Assembly (NCBI GenBank): GCA_959601495.1
Contig: CAUGPT010000002.1
Location: 1-64,000 of the forward strand
Direction: 5' to 3'
Origin: Avispirillum sp959601495
Lineage (GTDB): Bacteria; Bacillota; Clostridia; Oscillospirales; CAG-272
Length of the DNA stretch: 64,000 nt
The translations under genes were made by a program, and so were the position numbers. The notes under the pieces are model-generated. The model saw only the letters and a list, made by a program, of their open reading frames with translations, was not told the DNA's origin and did no database searches. Position 1 is the first letter of the stretch, and each line of letters begins with the position of its first letter. Shown here piece after piece: positions 40,090 through 48,721 of this stretch.

Positions 40090-42462
40090 TTATTTGTGTT
40101 TGATATCTATTACGGTAACGCCGTAGTCGCCCTCGCCGTACTGACCTGCTCTGAAGGACTCTATGCGCTTGTCCCCTTTGAGGAACGCCCATATAGCGTT
40201 GCGCAGAGCGCCCGTTCCCTTGCCGTGTATAACGGTGACGCTGTAAACGTGAGCGACGATGGCTTCGTCGATATACTTGTCAACCGTGTAGCAGGCGTCC
40301 TCTCCAAGCATTCCGCGCACGTCAAGCTCGGGTCTGAAGCTGCGGGATACGGCTGCTCTGTAAGCCTTTTCGCTGCCGGTCTTTTCCTTTGTGCCGACGC
40401 TTACGCTGTCCAGAAGCTTCAGCTGCGAAACATTGAATTTCGTTTTGAGTATCCCCATCTGAACGGTGACATTGCCTTTTTTATCAGGGTCCTCCAGAAG
40501 CGTGCCGCGTGTACCCAGTGTGCGGTGCTCCACGTCATCGCCTTTTCTGAGCGGTCTCGGCAGAACATAGCCGTCATCCTCCGGCTCTTCCCTGTTCTTA
40601 TCCATATAGGACTTGACTTCGTTTCTGATATTCTTTTTGGAGTTCTGAAGCACCTCGCCGAAGTTCTTCTTGTCCTGCGCTTTCTTTGCGTCGTCCAGCT
40701 GCTTCAGAATAAAGTCGCCGGTCGCGCGGGCACTGTCTACTATGCTGCGCGCTTTTTCTCTTGCGCGGCGGTCTTCTTCTTCGGCACCGGCAAGTTTTTC
40801 GCGAAGCTCTGCTTCGCTTTTTTCTTTGAAGCTTTCATATTCACGTCTGAGTCTTTCGGCTTCATCACGTTCATTCTGCAGTTTGAGACGCTCCGCCTCA
40901 AGCTTTTCTATAACGTTTTCAAAGCTGCGGCTCGTGTTGTCCACATATCCGCCAGCGCGCTCCACAATGCTGTGGGGCAGACCGAGACGCTCCGATATCG
41001 CAAAAGCATTTGATTTTCCCGGTGCGCCGATGATCAGCTTATAAGTAGGCTTCAGCGTTTCAATATCGAATTCGCAGCAGGCGTTGCAAACGCCGTCGCG
41101 CTCAATTGCAAAAGCTTTCAGCTCCGCATAGTGTGTCGTTGCCGCGCAAAGAGCGCCGCGGCCGAGGACCTCCTCAAGTATGGACATAGCAAGCGCCGCG
41201 CCCTCAACGGGGTCCGTGCCGCTGCCGAGCTCGTCAAACAGCACCAGCGAGCGATCTGTCATGCATTTCAGAATATCAACTATACCGACCATATGCGACG
41301 AAAACGTTGACAAAGACTGTTCAATAGACTGCTCGTCGCCTATATCGGAATATATATCGTCAAATACTCTGACCGACGCGCTGCTGCACGGCAGCTGAAG
41401 CCCTGCCTGAGCCATCATGCAGAAAAGACCGAGAGTTTTAAGCGATACGGTCTTTCCGCCGGTATTGGGTCCTGTTATGACGAGCATTGACCATGCGCCG
41501 CCGAGCTCGATCGTTACGGGTACGGCCTTTTCACCTATAAGAGGATGGCGGCAGCGCTCAAGCTTTACTGCCCCTTTCTCGCTTACCGTCGGCTCAACGG
41601 CTTTCATTTCATAAGCAAGCTCCGAGCAGGCGAAAACGAACGCAAGATATGTTATGTTGGAATAGTTCAGTAAAATCACGCCGCTGACGGAGGAAACAAG
41701 ACCGGACAGCTCATGAAGTATTCGCTCTATCTCGTATTCCTCTTTGGACTGCAGCTCTCTCAAGTCGTTGTTTGCCTGCACAACGCTCATTGGCTCAATA
41801 AACAACGTTGCACCGGAAGCGGAGGTGTCGTGTACAAGACCCGGAACGGCGCTGCGGTACTCGCTTTTAACGGGTATGACAAAACGTCCGCCGCGGGTCG
41901 TGACGATATTCTCCTGCAGATACTTTGAGTAATTTCCACCTTGGGTGTACTTCTGCATCAGATCAGCTATCTTTGAGTTTGTTTTGCGTATGCTGTGACG
42001 TATCTCCGCAAGCGCGGGGCTTGCGTCGTCGGAGATCATATCCTCGGCGACGATAGAGCGCGTTATCCGCAGTTCAATTTCCTTTTCGGGGATAAGCCGC
42101 TCAAAGATCTCGTCAAGGGACGTTTCTGTTATTTTATTGCTTTTGTAGTAGTCTATAAGCGAGCGGGTGCAGCTGAGAACAGCCGCGCAGTCCAGAAGCT
42201 CGCGGGTGGTAAGCGTTGCGCCTTTGTCGGCACGCTCGCAGGCGGCGGAAACGTCCTTTACGGATGAAAACGACGGATTTCCCTTTTGCCCCGCCAAAAG
42301 CTTTGCATCGGCGGTGCGTCTCTGGCGCAGTCGGACTTCGTCTATATCGTCCGACGGCTCAAGTTCGCGTGCGGCGGCTTTTGCGCCGTCCGTGGCTGCA
42401 TGGCGCGCAAGCAGCTCGCGGATCTTGTCAAATTCAAGTGTATAAAGATTTTTTGTTTTCAT
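40090..42462 (-). CDS. mutS2: MutS2 endonuclease/ATPase
   Basis: A 790-residue MutS2. MutS core and lever helices are about 1-300. The ATPase domain has GPNTGGKT at 331-338, the DELGSGTDP Walker B and TTHYAELK. A long coiled coil (about 515-640) is followed by a C-terminal Smr domain (about 715-790) with LDVRGM and VIHGKGTGALR. The family suppresses homologous recombination or splits collided ribosomes in Firmicutes. It follows recO by 17 bases. Confidence 0.96.
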   Translation of the reverse strand: MKTKNLYTLEFDKIRELLARHAATDGAKAAARELEPSDDIDEVRLRQRRTADAKLLAGQKGNPSFSSVKDVSAACERADKGATLTTRELLDCAAVLSCTRSLIDYYKSNKITETSLDEIFERLIPEKEIELRITRSIVAEDMISDDASPALAEIRHSIRKTNSKIADLMQKYTQGGNYSKYLQENIVTTRGGRFVIPVKSEYRSAVPGLVHDTSASGATLFIEPMSVVQANNDLRELQSKEEYEIERILHELSGLVSSVSGVILLNYSNITYLAFVFACSELAYEMKAVEPTVSEKGAVKLERCRHPLIGEKAVPVTIELGGAWSMLVITGPNTGGKTVSLKTLGLFCMMAQAGLQLPCSSASVRVFDDIYSDIGDEQSIEQSLSTFSSHMVGIVDILKCMTDRSLVLFDELGSGTDPVEGAALAMSILEEVLGRGALCAATTHYAELKAFAIERDGVCNACCEFDIETLKPTYKLIIGAPGKSNAFAISERLGLPHSIVERAGGYVDNTSRSFENVIEKLEAERLKLQNERDEAERLRREYESFKEKSEAELREKLAGAEEEDRRAREKARSIVDSARATGDFILKQLDDAKKAQDKKNFGEVLQNSKKNIRNEVKSYMDKNREEPEDDGYVLPRPLRKGDDVEHRTLGTRGTLLEDPDKKGNVTVQMGILKTKFNVSQLKLLDSVSVGTKEKTGSEKAYRAAVSRSFRPELDVRGMLGEDACYTVDKYIDEAIVAHVYSVTVIHGKGTGALRNAIWAFLKGDKRIESFRAGQYGEGDYGVTVIDIKHK

Positions 42463-42479
42463 AATATTTTATCTCAGTT

Positions 42480-43259
42480 TCAAAACAGTACGGATTTATA
42501 AAAGTCAAGCGTGTGAAAGCTGTGCTCAAGATGGTTTATGAGATACGTTTCCGCGGCATTCGACAAAAGATACATATCGTCCTCGCCGAGGCTGAAAGAA
42601 AGAAATCTTTCCGGCGCGGCGCCCACGATATATCGCATGGCGTCAATAACGCTGTGCGTTATAAGCATATACAGCCGCGAGGTCGCCCCTTCGATCTCTT
42701 CTTCAATTTCGGCGCGTGGTTTGCAGCTTTTGCAAAGCAGACGGCCGTTCATAATGTCGAGATATCCGTCACCCGCTATTTCTTCGCCGCAGACGCCGCA
42801 GACTCCGAGATCGGGGCAAAAGCCTATAACGGATGCGCACCGCAGCTCAAACGCTGCCTTCACCTTGCGCCTGTCCCACCCTTTCGCAATTGCGTAAAGC
42901 GTGTTGAGAGTAAGACGCAAAAGCTCCGGATCGGGAGAATTCTCAACGGAAACGTCCGCGCAGACATCGCAGATATAAGCGCCCAGGGACATTTTATCAA
43001 TATCGCTGCGAAGATCCCAAAAGCTTTCTATAAGCTCGCTTTCCTCAATGTAGTAATATTTTTTGGATTTTTTCAGCGTAAAAAGCGAATAGCAGAACGG
43101 CTGCGTTGCCGCCATATTTCGGCTTTTCAGGCTTTTAACGCCCTTGGCGCTGACGGACATACGCCCCTGTTCTTCCGTAACAAGAGTGATTATTTTGTCG
43201 GCTTCTCCCGTTTCGGTCTCGCGGACGCACAGCCCGTGCACAGTTATTCTGTCCGACAC
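42480..43259 (-). CDS. recO: DNA repair protein RecO
   Basis: A 259-residue RecO of the RecFOR recombinational repair pathway. An N-terminal OB fold (ITVHGLCVRETETGEADKI) is followed by a helical domain and a zinc finger with CGVCG and CKSC near 145-177. Two GTG codons are possible starts. The one at 43257-43259 is preferred because AGGAG is 10 bases upstream; the other, three codons earlier, touches the ribosome site. It is conserved beside era. Confidence 0.94.
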   Translation of the reverse strand: MSDRITVHGLCVRETETGEADKIITLVTEEQGRMSVSAKGVKSLKSRNMAATQPFCYSLFTLKKSKKYYYIEESELIESFWDLRSDIDKMSLGAYICDVCADVSVENSPDPELLRLTLNTLYAIAKGWDRRKVKAAFELRCASVIGFCPDLGVCGVCGEEIAGDGYLDIMNGRLLCKSCKPRAEIEEEIEGATSRLYMLITHSVIDAMRYIVGAAPERFLSFSLGEDDMYLLSNAAETYLINHLEHSFHTLDFYKSVLF

Positions 43260-43294
43260 TGTTTTCACTCTCCTTTACAAAACTACGCTGTTTA

Positions 43295-44188
43295 TCAGTC
43301 TATATTCTTTGGGTTAAAGCCGAGGCTGTTCAGCGACATTTCGCTGTCTCTCCAGTTTTCCTTTACCTTTACCCAAAGATTCAGATACACCTTTGTGCCG
43401 AAAAACTCTTCAAGGTCTTCTCTGGCGTAAGTGCCGATCTTTTTGAGCATTTCGCCCTTCTTTCCGACAATGATACCCTTGTGGCTCTCTTTTTCGCAGA
43501 AAATCTCGGCGCGGATGGAGATAAGTCCCTCCTCCTCGCGGAATTCCTCAATAACAACGGCGCTGCCGTGAGGAATTTCGGCTGAAAGAGTGCGCAGCAT
43601 CTTTTCGCGGATTATCTCCGCCGCGATCTGCTTTTCGGGCTGATCCGTTATCATATCCTCTTCAAAGAACCAGTCACCCTCGCAAAGGAATTTCTCGGCC
43701 TCCTGCATAACGTCGCCGAGATTCTTTTCCTTCAGAGCGCTGACGGGAACAAAAGCGTCAAAATCGTAAAGTGCGGCATACTGCGCGATAGTTTCCGCGA
43801 TCTTTTCGCGGTTGACAAGGTCTATCTTGTTGAGCACGAGCATGGACGGCAGCTTGTCCGCCTTGAGCTTTTCGCAGACATTCTTCTCAATGTCGCCGGG
43901 GGCTTTGCCCGCGTCGGCTATAAGGATGACCGCATCGGCGCTGCCTATGGAGGAGCGCACGGTCTTCATCATATAGCTGCCCAGTTTTGTTTTAGCCTTG
44001 TGTATGCCGGGAGTATCGAGAAACACATACTGATCCTCGCCCTTTGTAAGCACGCCCATGATTCTGTTGCGCGTGGTCTGCGGCTTTGAAGAAACTATTG
44101 CTATCTTCTCGCCGAGAAGCGCGTTCATCAGTGTGGATTTGCCGACGTTGGGTCTGCCTACTATTGCGATAAATGCTGTTCTTTTCAT
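43295..44188 (-). CDS. era: GTPase Era
   Basis: A 297-residue Era, required for 30S maturation. G1 is GRPNVGKSTLMNALL at 11-25, G2 includes TTRNRI, G3 is DTPGIHK, and G4 is LNKIDLV. The C-terminal KH domain has VIEEFREEEGLISIRAEIF and the IVGKKGEMLKKIG loop, which binds the 16S 3' end. It starts 13 bases after ybeY. Confidence 0.97.
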   Translation of the reverse strand: MKRTAFIAIVGRPNVGKSTLMNALLGEKIAIVSSKPQTTRNRIMGVLTKGEDQYVFLDTPGIHKAKTKLGSYMMKTVRSSIGSADAVILIADAGKAPGDIEKNVCEKLKADKLPSMLVLNKIDLVNREKIAETIAQYAALYDFDAFVPVSALKEKNLGDVMQEAEKFLCEGDWFFEEDMITDQPEKQIAAEIIREKMLRTLSAEIPHGSAVVIEEFREEEGLISIRAEIFCEKESHKGIIVGKKGEMLKKIGTYAREDLEEFFGTKVYLNLWVKVKENWRDSEMSLNSLGFNPKNID

Positions 44189-44201
44189 ATTTTTTCTATC
44201 C

Positions 44202-44678
44202 TTATCTTGTCAGTTTCAGAATTTTCATTATGTCGTCCTGACGGCGGCGCATATCGGCGTCGTCCTCAGGCGACAGTTCGTGATCGTATCCCAGAAGGTG
44301 CAGCGTTGAGTGAACGCACAGAAACGCCGCCTCGCGCTCAAAGCTGTGACCGTATTCCTCAGCCTGAGAGCGCGCTCTTTCGAGAGAGACAACAATGTCT
44401 CCCAGCGTTACAAAGTCTCCGATCTCGTCAGGCTCCTCGCCCGCCGCAAAGTCGTACATGGGAAATGAAAGCACGTCCGTCGCGCGATCCCTCCCGCGGT
44501 ATTCTCGGTTGAGCTCGCATATGCCTTCGTTATCCGTAAACGTCAGAGAGACCTCGCAGTCAAACTCAACTTTTTCGTATGTAAGCGCGGCATGCACGGC
44601 GCGGCGGCACAGTCCGCGCAGCGCGGGCGTGCATTCAACTGCGCTTTGGTCGTTGCGGCAGTACATTTTAAGTTTCAT
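44202..44678 (-). CDS. ybeY: Endoribonuclease YbeY
   Basis: A 158-residue metal-dependent RNase of 16S rRNA 3' maturation and ribosome quality control. The zinc motif H-x3-H-x5-H is His123, His127 and His133 (HSTLHLLGYDH). The N-terminal NREYRGRDRATDVLSFPM block is present. GGAGG precedes the ATG. It lies between phoH and era, as is standard. Confidence 0.97.
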   Translation of the reverse strand: MKLKMYCRNDQSAVECTPALRGLCRRAVHAALTYEKVEFDCEVSLTFTDNEGICELNREYRGRDRATDVLSFPMYDFAAGEEPDEIGDFVTLGDIVVSLERARSQAEEYGHSFEREAAFLCVHSTLHLLGYDHELSPEDDADMRRRQDDIMKILKLTR

Positions 44679-44707
44679 TTTTATATTCCTCCGTCGCCGC
44701 TTTCCGA

Positions 44708-45733
44708 CTACTGCTTTTTGCGGGTATAGGTGCGGCGGGCGTCCGAAGCGTGCGCCGGATGCTCGCGGCCGTATTTTTCGTATGCCAGTATTATTTTCTG
44801 CACAAGTCTGTGGCGCACGACGTCGCGCTCGCTGAACTCGTGAATCACTATGTCGTCAATGCCGCGCAGCACCTTGACCGCCTCGGCAAGTCCGCTTTTC
44901 TGACCGTAAGGCAGATCCGTCTGCGTAAGGTCACCCGTTACGACAGCCTTTGAGCCGTTGCCAAGACGTGTGAGAAACATTTTCATCTGCTCGGGCGTCG
45001 TGTTCTGCGCCTCGTCAAGAATGATAAAGCAGTCGTCAAGCGTTCTGCCGCGCATATAAGCAAGGGGCGCTATCTCTATTGTCATTTTCTCCATGAGCCG
45101 CGCGCAGTTTTCCATGCCCAGCATTTCATAAAGCGCGTCGTACAGCGGACGCAGATATGGGTCTATTTTCGACTGAAGGTCGCCGGGGAGAAAGCCGAGC
45201 CGCTCGCCCGCCTCGACCGCGGGACGTGTCAGAATTATTCTTGTGACCTCGTGGGCGCGCAGCGCTTTTACCGCCATCGCGACGGCGAGAAACGTTTTAC
45301 CCGTTCCCGCAGGACCCACGCCGAGCACGACGGTGTTTTCCCGTATGGAATCCACATACTTTTTCTGCCCCACCGTTTTTGCCTTTAAGGGTCTTCCCTT
45401 CGCGCTTATGCAGATGCAGTCCTCGCCGTAGCCGCTGAGCTCGTCTCCGCGCCCGTCGCTGACCATGGATATTACGTAATCAACGGTCTGATCGGCGATT
45501 ATGTCGCTCTGCATCGCAAACTTTTTAAGATGCTCAAGGACTGCGGCGGCAAGAGCGCATGAGCCCTCGGCACCCTCTATAAGGACGGTGTCGCTCTCGG
45601 CGTCGACGCCGCTGCCGCGATTGTATATGTGAACGCCGAAAGCGTTCTCTATACGGCGGATGTTCGAGTCAAAGCTGCCGAAAATGCGCCGCGTCATGTC
45701 GCTTGATTGTATTGTAACAGTTTTTTGTGCCAT
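44708..45733 (-). CDS. PhoH-family ATPase
   Basis: A 341-residue PhoH/YbeZ-type P-loop protein with GPAGTGKTF at 140-148 and the Walker B region TLDDCFIILDEAQNTT. An N-terminal KH-like region precedes the ATPase domain. It is thought to act with YbeY in rRNA metabolism, and the two genes are adjacent here. The basic C-terminal tail is short. Confidence 0.94.
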   Translation of the reverse strand: MAQKTVTIQSSDMTRRIFGSFDSNIRRIENAFGVHIYNRGSGVDAESDTVLIEGAEGSCALAAAVLEHLKKFAMQSDIIADQTVDYVISMVSDGRGDELSGYGEDCICISAKGRPLKAKTVGQKKYVDSIRENTVVLGVGPAGTGKTFLAVAMAVKALRAHEVTRIILTRPAVEAGERLGFLPGDLQSKIDPYLRPLYDALYEMLGMENCARLMEKMTIEIAPLAYMRGRTLDDCFIILDEAQNTTPEQMKMFLTRLGNGSKAVVTGDLTQTDLPYGQKSGLAEAVKVLRGIDDIVIHEFSERDVVRHRLVQKIILAYEKYGREHPAHASDARRTYTRKKQ

Positions 45734-45748
45734 ATATAAAATTCCTTT

Positions 45749-46942
45749 TCAGCCTGCGTCACCGCTGTTCTCCTTCACCGTAAACGGCACGGGAGCAGCT
45801 ATATCTGCAAGGCAGTATATGCTGCATTTTATCGTGTATGTGCTGCCGTCAAATGAGCTTTCCGTTGTTTTTGATAAAAGCTCGGCGCTGCCCAGCGTTT
45901 CGCATAGCTTTTCTCTGTAAAGCTTCAGCGCTGCGCTTCTTGCCTCGTCCTCGCTTATGTGAGCCTCTTTTTGCGCATACTCCTCGTACCGTATGCGTCT
46001 TACACATATCGGCAGCTCCACCGCGTCGAACAGATACACGTTTTCCTTAGTTTCTATTGTATCATAAAGTTCATACGGAATTCCACTGTTTGTAAAAAGA
46101 TTTACATCAAAAGAGAAAAAAGTGAGCGTTTTTTTCTCGCTTTTTCTGCCTGTATACTCTTTTTCGGTGCCGTCAAGGGGAACGCTGACTTCAAAATCGC
46201 GCCGAACCTTTGCAAAAACACTGCCAGAGGCGCTCTCAAGACGTATGCCGCCCTCGTCGCGGCTGAGAATGCCGCTTACCAGCAGCTGTCCTTTCTGAAC
46301 CGTATCGAATATCTTCACCTGCGGCTTTCCCTCAATGGCGGCAACTCTCTCTATCTGCCCGTCCTCACTTGCCGCAAGGTTGCAGTAGTCTTCCCCGCCG
46401 TCCCCGTGCGACGGCACGCCGGGCTTTGTTTCGCGGACCTCAACGTTTGCGTGAGTGCCGTTCATGTTCACCGATATCCAGCCGATGCCCTCACTTTCCA
46501 TAAGAAATCTGTTGTGAAGGATGTCAAAATCAATGTCGGAGATAAAAGCGCCTGGTCTGCAACCGAGCTTTGCAAGAACGCTTTTTATATACTCGTCGCC
46601 GATCTCGTGATTTCCGCTTATGTCAACGCACCATATGACCCTTGTCGAAAGCACCGTGAGCGCAAAAAACAGCGCTGCTCCCGCCGCAATGCCCCACCGC
46701 TTTTTATACCTTGCAAGAAACGGAAAAAGTCCGCCCTTACTGACTGTTACACAGTCGGAAAGCCCCGATCCTTTCATAAATCGCGACAGGGACATAAGCG
46801 GTATCTTTATTTTTGCTCGGTCGTCAGAGATTTCCGTATGAAAAAAATGAATATCAAGCCTTGATACGGCGTTCAGTACCTGCGGATACAGGCATTTGTC
46901 AAATTCAAGCTGCGCCGTGCCGAAAAGTCTGTCAAGTATCAT
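45749..46942 (-). CDS. yqfD: Sporulation protein YqfD
   Basis: A 397-residue membrane protein of the YqfD family. An N-terminal cytosolic part is followed by one transmembrane segment (about 83-103, GIAAGAALFFALTVLSTRVI), then a large extracytoplasmic domain starting WCVDISGNHEIGDEYIKSVL, which resembles POTRA-like folds. It is under sigma-E control in Bacillus and needed for efficient sporulation there. It overlaps yqfC by 11 bases. Confidence 0.93.
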   Translation of the reverse strand: MILDRLFGTAQLEFDKCLYPQVLNAVSRLDIHFFHTEISDDRAKIKIPLMSLSRFMKGSGLSDCVTVSKGGLFPFLARYKKRWGIAAGAALFFALTVLSTRVIWCVDISGNHEIGDEYIKSVLAKLGCRPGAFISDIDFDILHNRFLMESEGIGWISVNMNGTHANVEVRETKPGVPSHGDGGEDYCNLAASEDGQIERVAAIEGKPQVKIFDTVQKGQLLVSGILSRDEGGIRLESASGSVFAKVRRDFEVSVPLDGTEKEYTGRKSEKKTLTFFSFDVNLFTNSGIPYELYDTIETKENVYLFDAVELPICVRRIRYEEYAQKEAHISEDEARSAALKLYREKLCETLGSAELLSKTTESSFDGSTYTIKCSIYCLADIAAPVPFTVKENSGDAG

Positions 46943-47213
46943 CTTCGCCGTCCCCCATACAAAGCATCGAAACGCTGCCTTCGACCGTGAGCATATCCGA
47001 TCTGAAGACCGACACCCTCAGTCCCTTTCCCTTCACCGTCATGACCCCGCACGAGGTCTCCACCTTTATAAGGCACGGGTCGTAGTCCAGAATGCCGCGG
47101 CAGCCCGATATAAACAGCTCCCCCGACCCGTGCAGCTCGATAAGCGGCGCGCTTCCCGCCTCTACCGTGAGCTTTTGTATTGCCTCGCTGCATTTTTCGT
47201 AAAGCTTTTTCAT
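46932..47213 (-). CDS. yqfC: YabP/YqfC-family sporulation protein
   Basis: A 93-residue protein of the YabP/YqfC family: IELHGSGELFISGCRGILDY, then VKGKGLRV and EGSVSMLCM. Family members are mother-cell sporulation proteins of unknown mechanism. The start at 47211-47213 follows GGGA, and longer in-frame starts extend into the intergenic region shared with ylbJ. It is coupled to yqfD. Confidence 0.9.
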   Translation of the reverse strand: MKKLYEKCSEAIQKLTVEAGSAPLIELHGSGELFISGCRGILDYDPCLIKVETSCGVMTVKGKGLRVSVFRSDMLTVEGSVSMLCMGDGEDDT

Positions 47214-47301
47214 ATTTTCCCGCTTTCCGTGCCGCGGCGAAATCTTTATCCCGCGACAGCATATATTCTGTTTGAAATAATATGATAAGCGAGGCATTTA
47301 C

Positions 47302-48393
47302 ATGAAAAAAGAACACCGTGTTTATAAGAAACGCGGCAGCGGCAAGCTGCGTCGCGTATGCACCGTCGCGGCGCTCGGTGTCTGCTGCGTTATTCTGACG
47401 GTGTTTTCCGACACGGCATCTGCGGCGGTATCCCGAGCGCTGTCTGTATGTGCCGAGCGTCTTTTGCCGTCGCTGTTTCCGTACATGGTGGTGTCATCCC
47501 TGCTCGTCTCGTCCGGTGCCGCGGATGCGATATCGCGAAGGCTGCCCGCGGCGAGGCTTTTCGGTCTGCCCGGCGAGGCGTCATCCGCCGTTATACTGGG
47601 GCTTCTGTGCGGTTTTCCCTTGGGGGCGAAAACGGCAGCCGAGCTTTATGAGAGAGGGACTGTGGGCAAAAAAGAAGCGGAGGCGCTTATATCCGTTTCA
47701 AACAACACGGGACCGTCATTTGTGGTGTCCGTTATAGGTGCCGCATTCTGGAAAAACGCCGCCTTCGGATGGTGGCTGTATGCTGCTCAGTCGGTTTTCG
47801 GTATCGCGGCGGGTATAATTGTAAACAGAGTCATATATAAATTGCCGTCGGTTGGTAACTCATACCGCACCTTGCGCGCGACCGGTGAGAAAAAAAGCTC
47901 CTCCGTTTTTGTGGACGCGGTGCGCGGCGCCGTCAGCGCGTCGCTTAGTGTGTGCGGATTTGTCATGACATTTGCGGTTATAATTGATTATATCAAGTCT
48001 GTGCTCGGAAACCGCGGGATGGTCTGTGCTGCCGTGGCGTCAGTTCTTGAAATAACCGAAGGAGCGCGCCTGTCGGCAGCTCTTGCGGCGGACGGCAGCA
48101 GGCTCGGCGGATTTTTTTGCGGATTTGCTCTCGGCTTTTCCGGCCTCTCCGTTATATTTCAGGCGTACTCTTTCTGTGCGCCGCAGTCGCTGTCGCTCAG
48201 GCGAACAGTAGCCGTAAAGCTTTTGCAGGGGATATTCTGCGGCTGCGCAGGTTATGCGCTTACATATTTCTACACTTCTCCCGCAGTGCCCGCTGCCGCA
48301 GCACCGGTATTTGCAGCCGTTCCGTGTGTCGTGTGTACGGCGGTCATGCACGCTTTTTTCTTAAAATCGGCACTGAAAGCATATAAAATGTAA
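47302..48393 (+). CDS. ylbJ: Sporulation integral membrane protein YlbJ
   Basis: A 363-residue polytopic membrane protein of the YlbJ family, sigma-E dependent in Bacillus and needed for cortex formation. Gate-domain repeats are visible: SRALSVCAERLLPSLFPYMV, VILGLLCGFPLGAKTAAELY and FWKNAAFGWWLY, then a second set near 210-300. About eight hydrophobic segments are seen. It is divergent from yqfC across 88 bp, so two sporulation promoters may lie back to back. The ribosome site is weak. Confidence 0.92.
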   Translation: MKKEHRVYKKRGSGKLRRVCTVAALGVCCVILTVFSDTASAAVSRALSVCAERLLPSLFPYMVVSSLLVSSGAADAISRRLPAARLFGLPGEASSAVILGLLCGFPLGAKTAAELYERGTVGKKEAEALISVSNNTGPSFVVSVIGAAFWKNAAFGWWLYAAQSVFGIAAGIIVNRVIYKLPSVGNSYRTLRATGEKKSSSVFVDAVRGAVSASLSVCGFVMTFAVIIDYIKSVLGNRGMVCAAVASVLEITEGARLSAALAADGSRLGGFFCGFALGFSGLSVIFQAYSFCAPQSLSLRRTVAVKLLQGIFCGCAGYALTYFYTSPAVPAAAAPVFAAVPCVVCTAVMHAFFLKSALKAYKM

Positions 48394-48400
48394 AAAGCGC

Positions 48401-48429
48401 TTGATTTATCGGCGAAAATTTAATATAAT
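48401..48429 (+). promoter_or_regulatory. Promoter of the 48467-prfB unit
   Basis: TTGATT (48401-48406) and TATAAT (48424-48429) with a 17-bp spacer, 37 bp before the first start codon. Confidence 0.65.
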
Positions 48430-48466
48430 GTTTATTGAAGTGTCTCAAGGAGGGGAAATATGATCT

Positions 48467-48676
48467 ATGAAGCTTGATAGAAGCGATTGCATATGCGCAC
48501 GCTGCGAATTTGCGGCTTATGTATGTGACGATGACGTTATGCTTTGCAAAGAGCGCGGTATCGTTCCCGCCGACTGGCATTGCATAAAATTTTCATACGA
48601 CCCCGTAAAGCGTGTGCCTCCGGGACGCGTAAAAGTGACGGAGCATGAATTTGTCGATATAGACGCCGACGATTAG
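48467..48676 (+). CDS. Small Cys-rich conserved protein
   Basis: A 69-residue protein with five cysteines (CICARCEF, YVCDDD, MLCKERG, DWHCIKF), a pattern suggesting one metal site. It ends with a proline/acidic tail. I do not recognise a function. A very strong AAGGAGGGG site and a promoter precede it, and prfB starts 45 bases later, so it is the leader gene of the prfB transcript. Confidence 0.7.
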   Translation: MKLDRSDCICARCEFAAYVCDDDVMLCKERGIVPADWHCIKFSYDPVKRVPPGRVKVTEHEFVDIDADD

Positions 48677-48721
48677 AGGCGGCGCCTTGCACAAAAGAGA
48701 CTTTTGAAAGGATGACAACAG

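Noticed and set aside
40051..41013. A 320-codon frame antisense to the 3' half of mutS2
   Set aside because: The MutS2 coiled coil and Smr domains are clear on the minus strand, and the plus frame shows no domain and begins inside a terminator.
47214..47301. Sigma-E promoters between yqfC and ylbJ
   Set aside because: TCATATT-like and CATAT-like pieces exist, but spacing to a proper -10 does not fit on either strand, so no promoter was listed.
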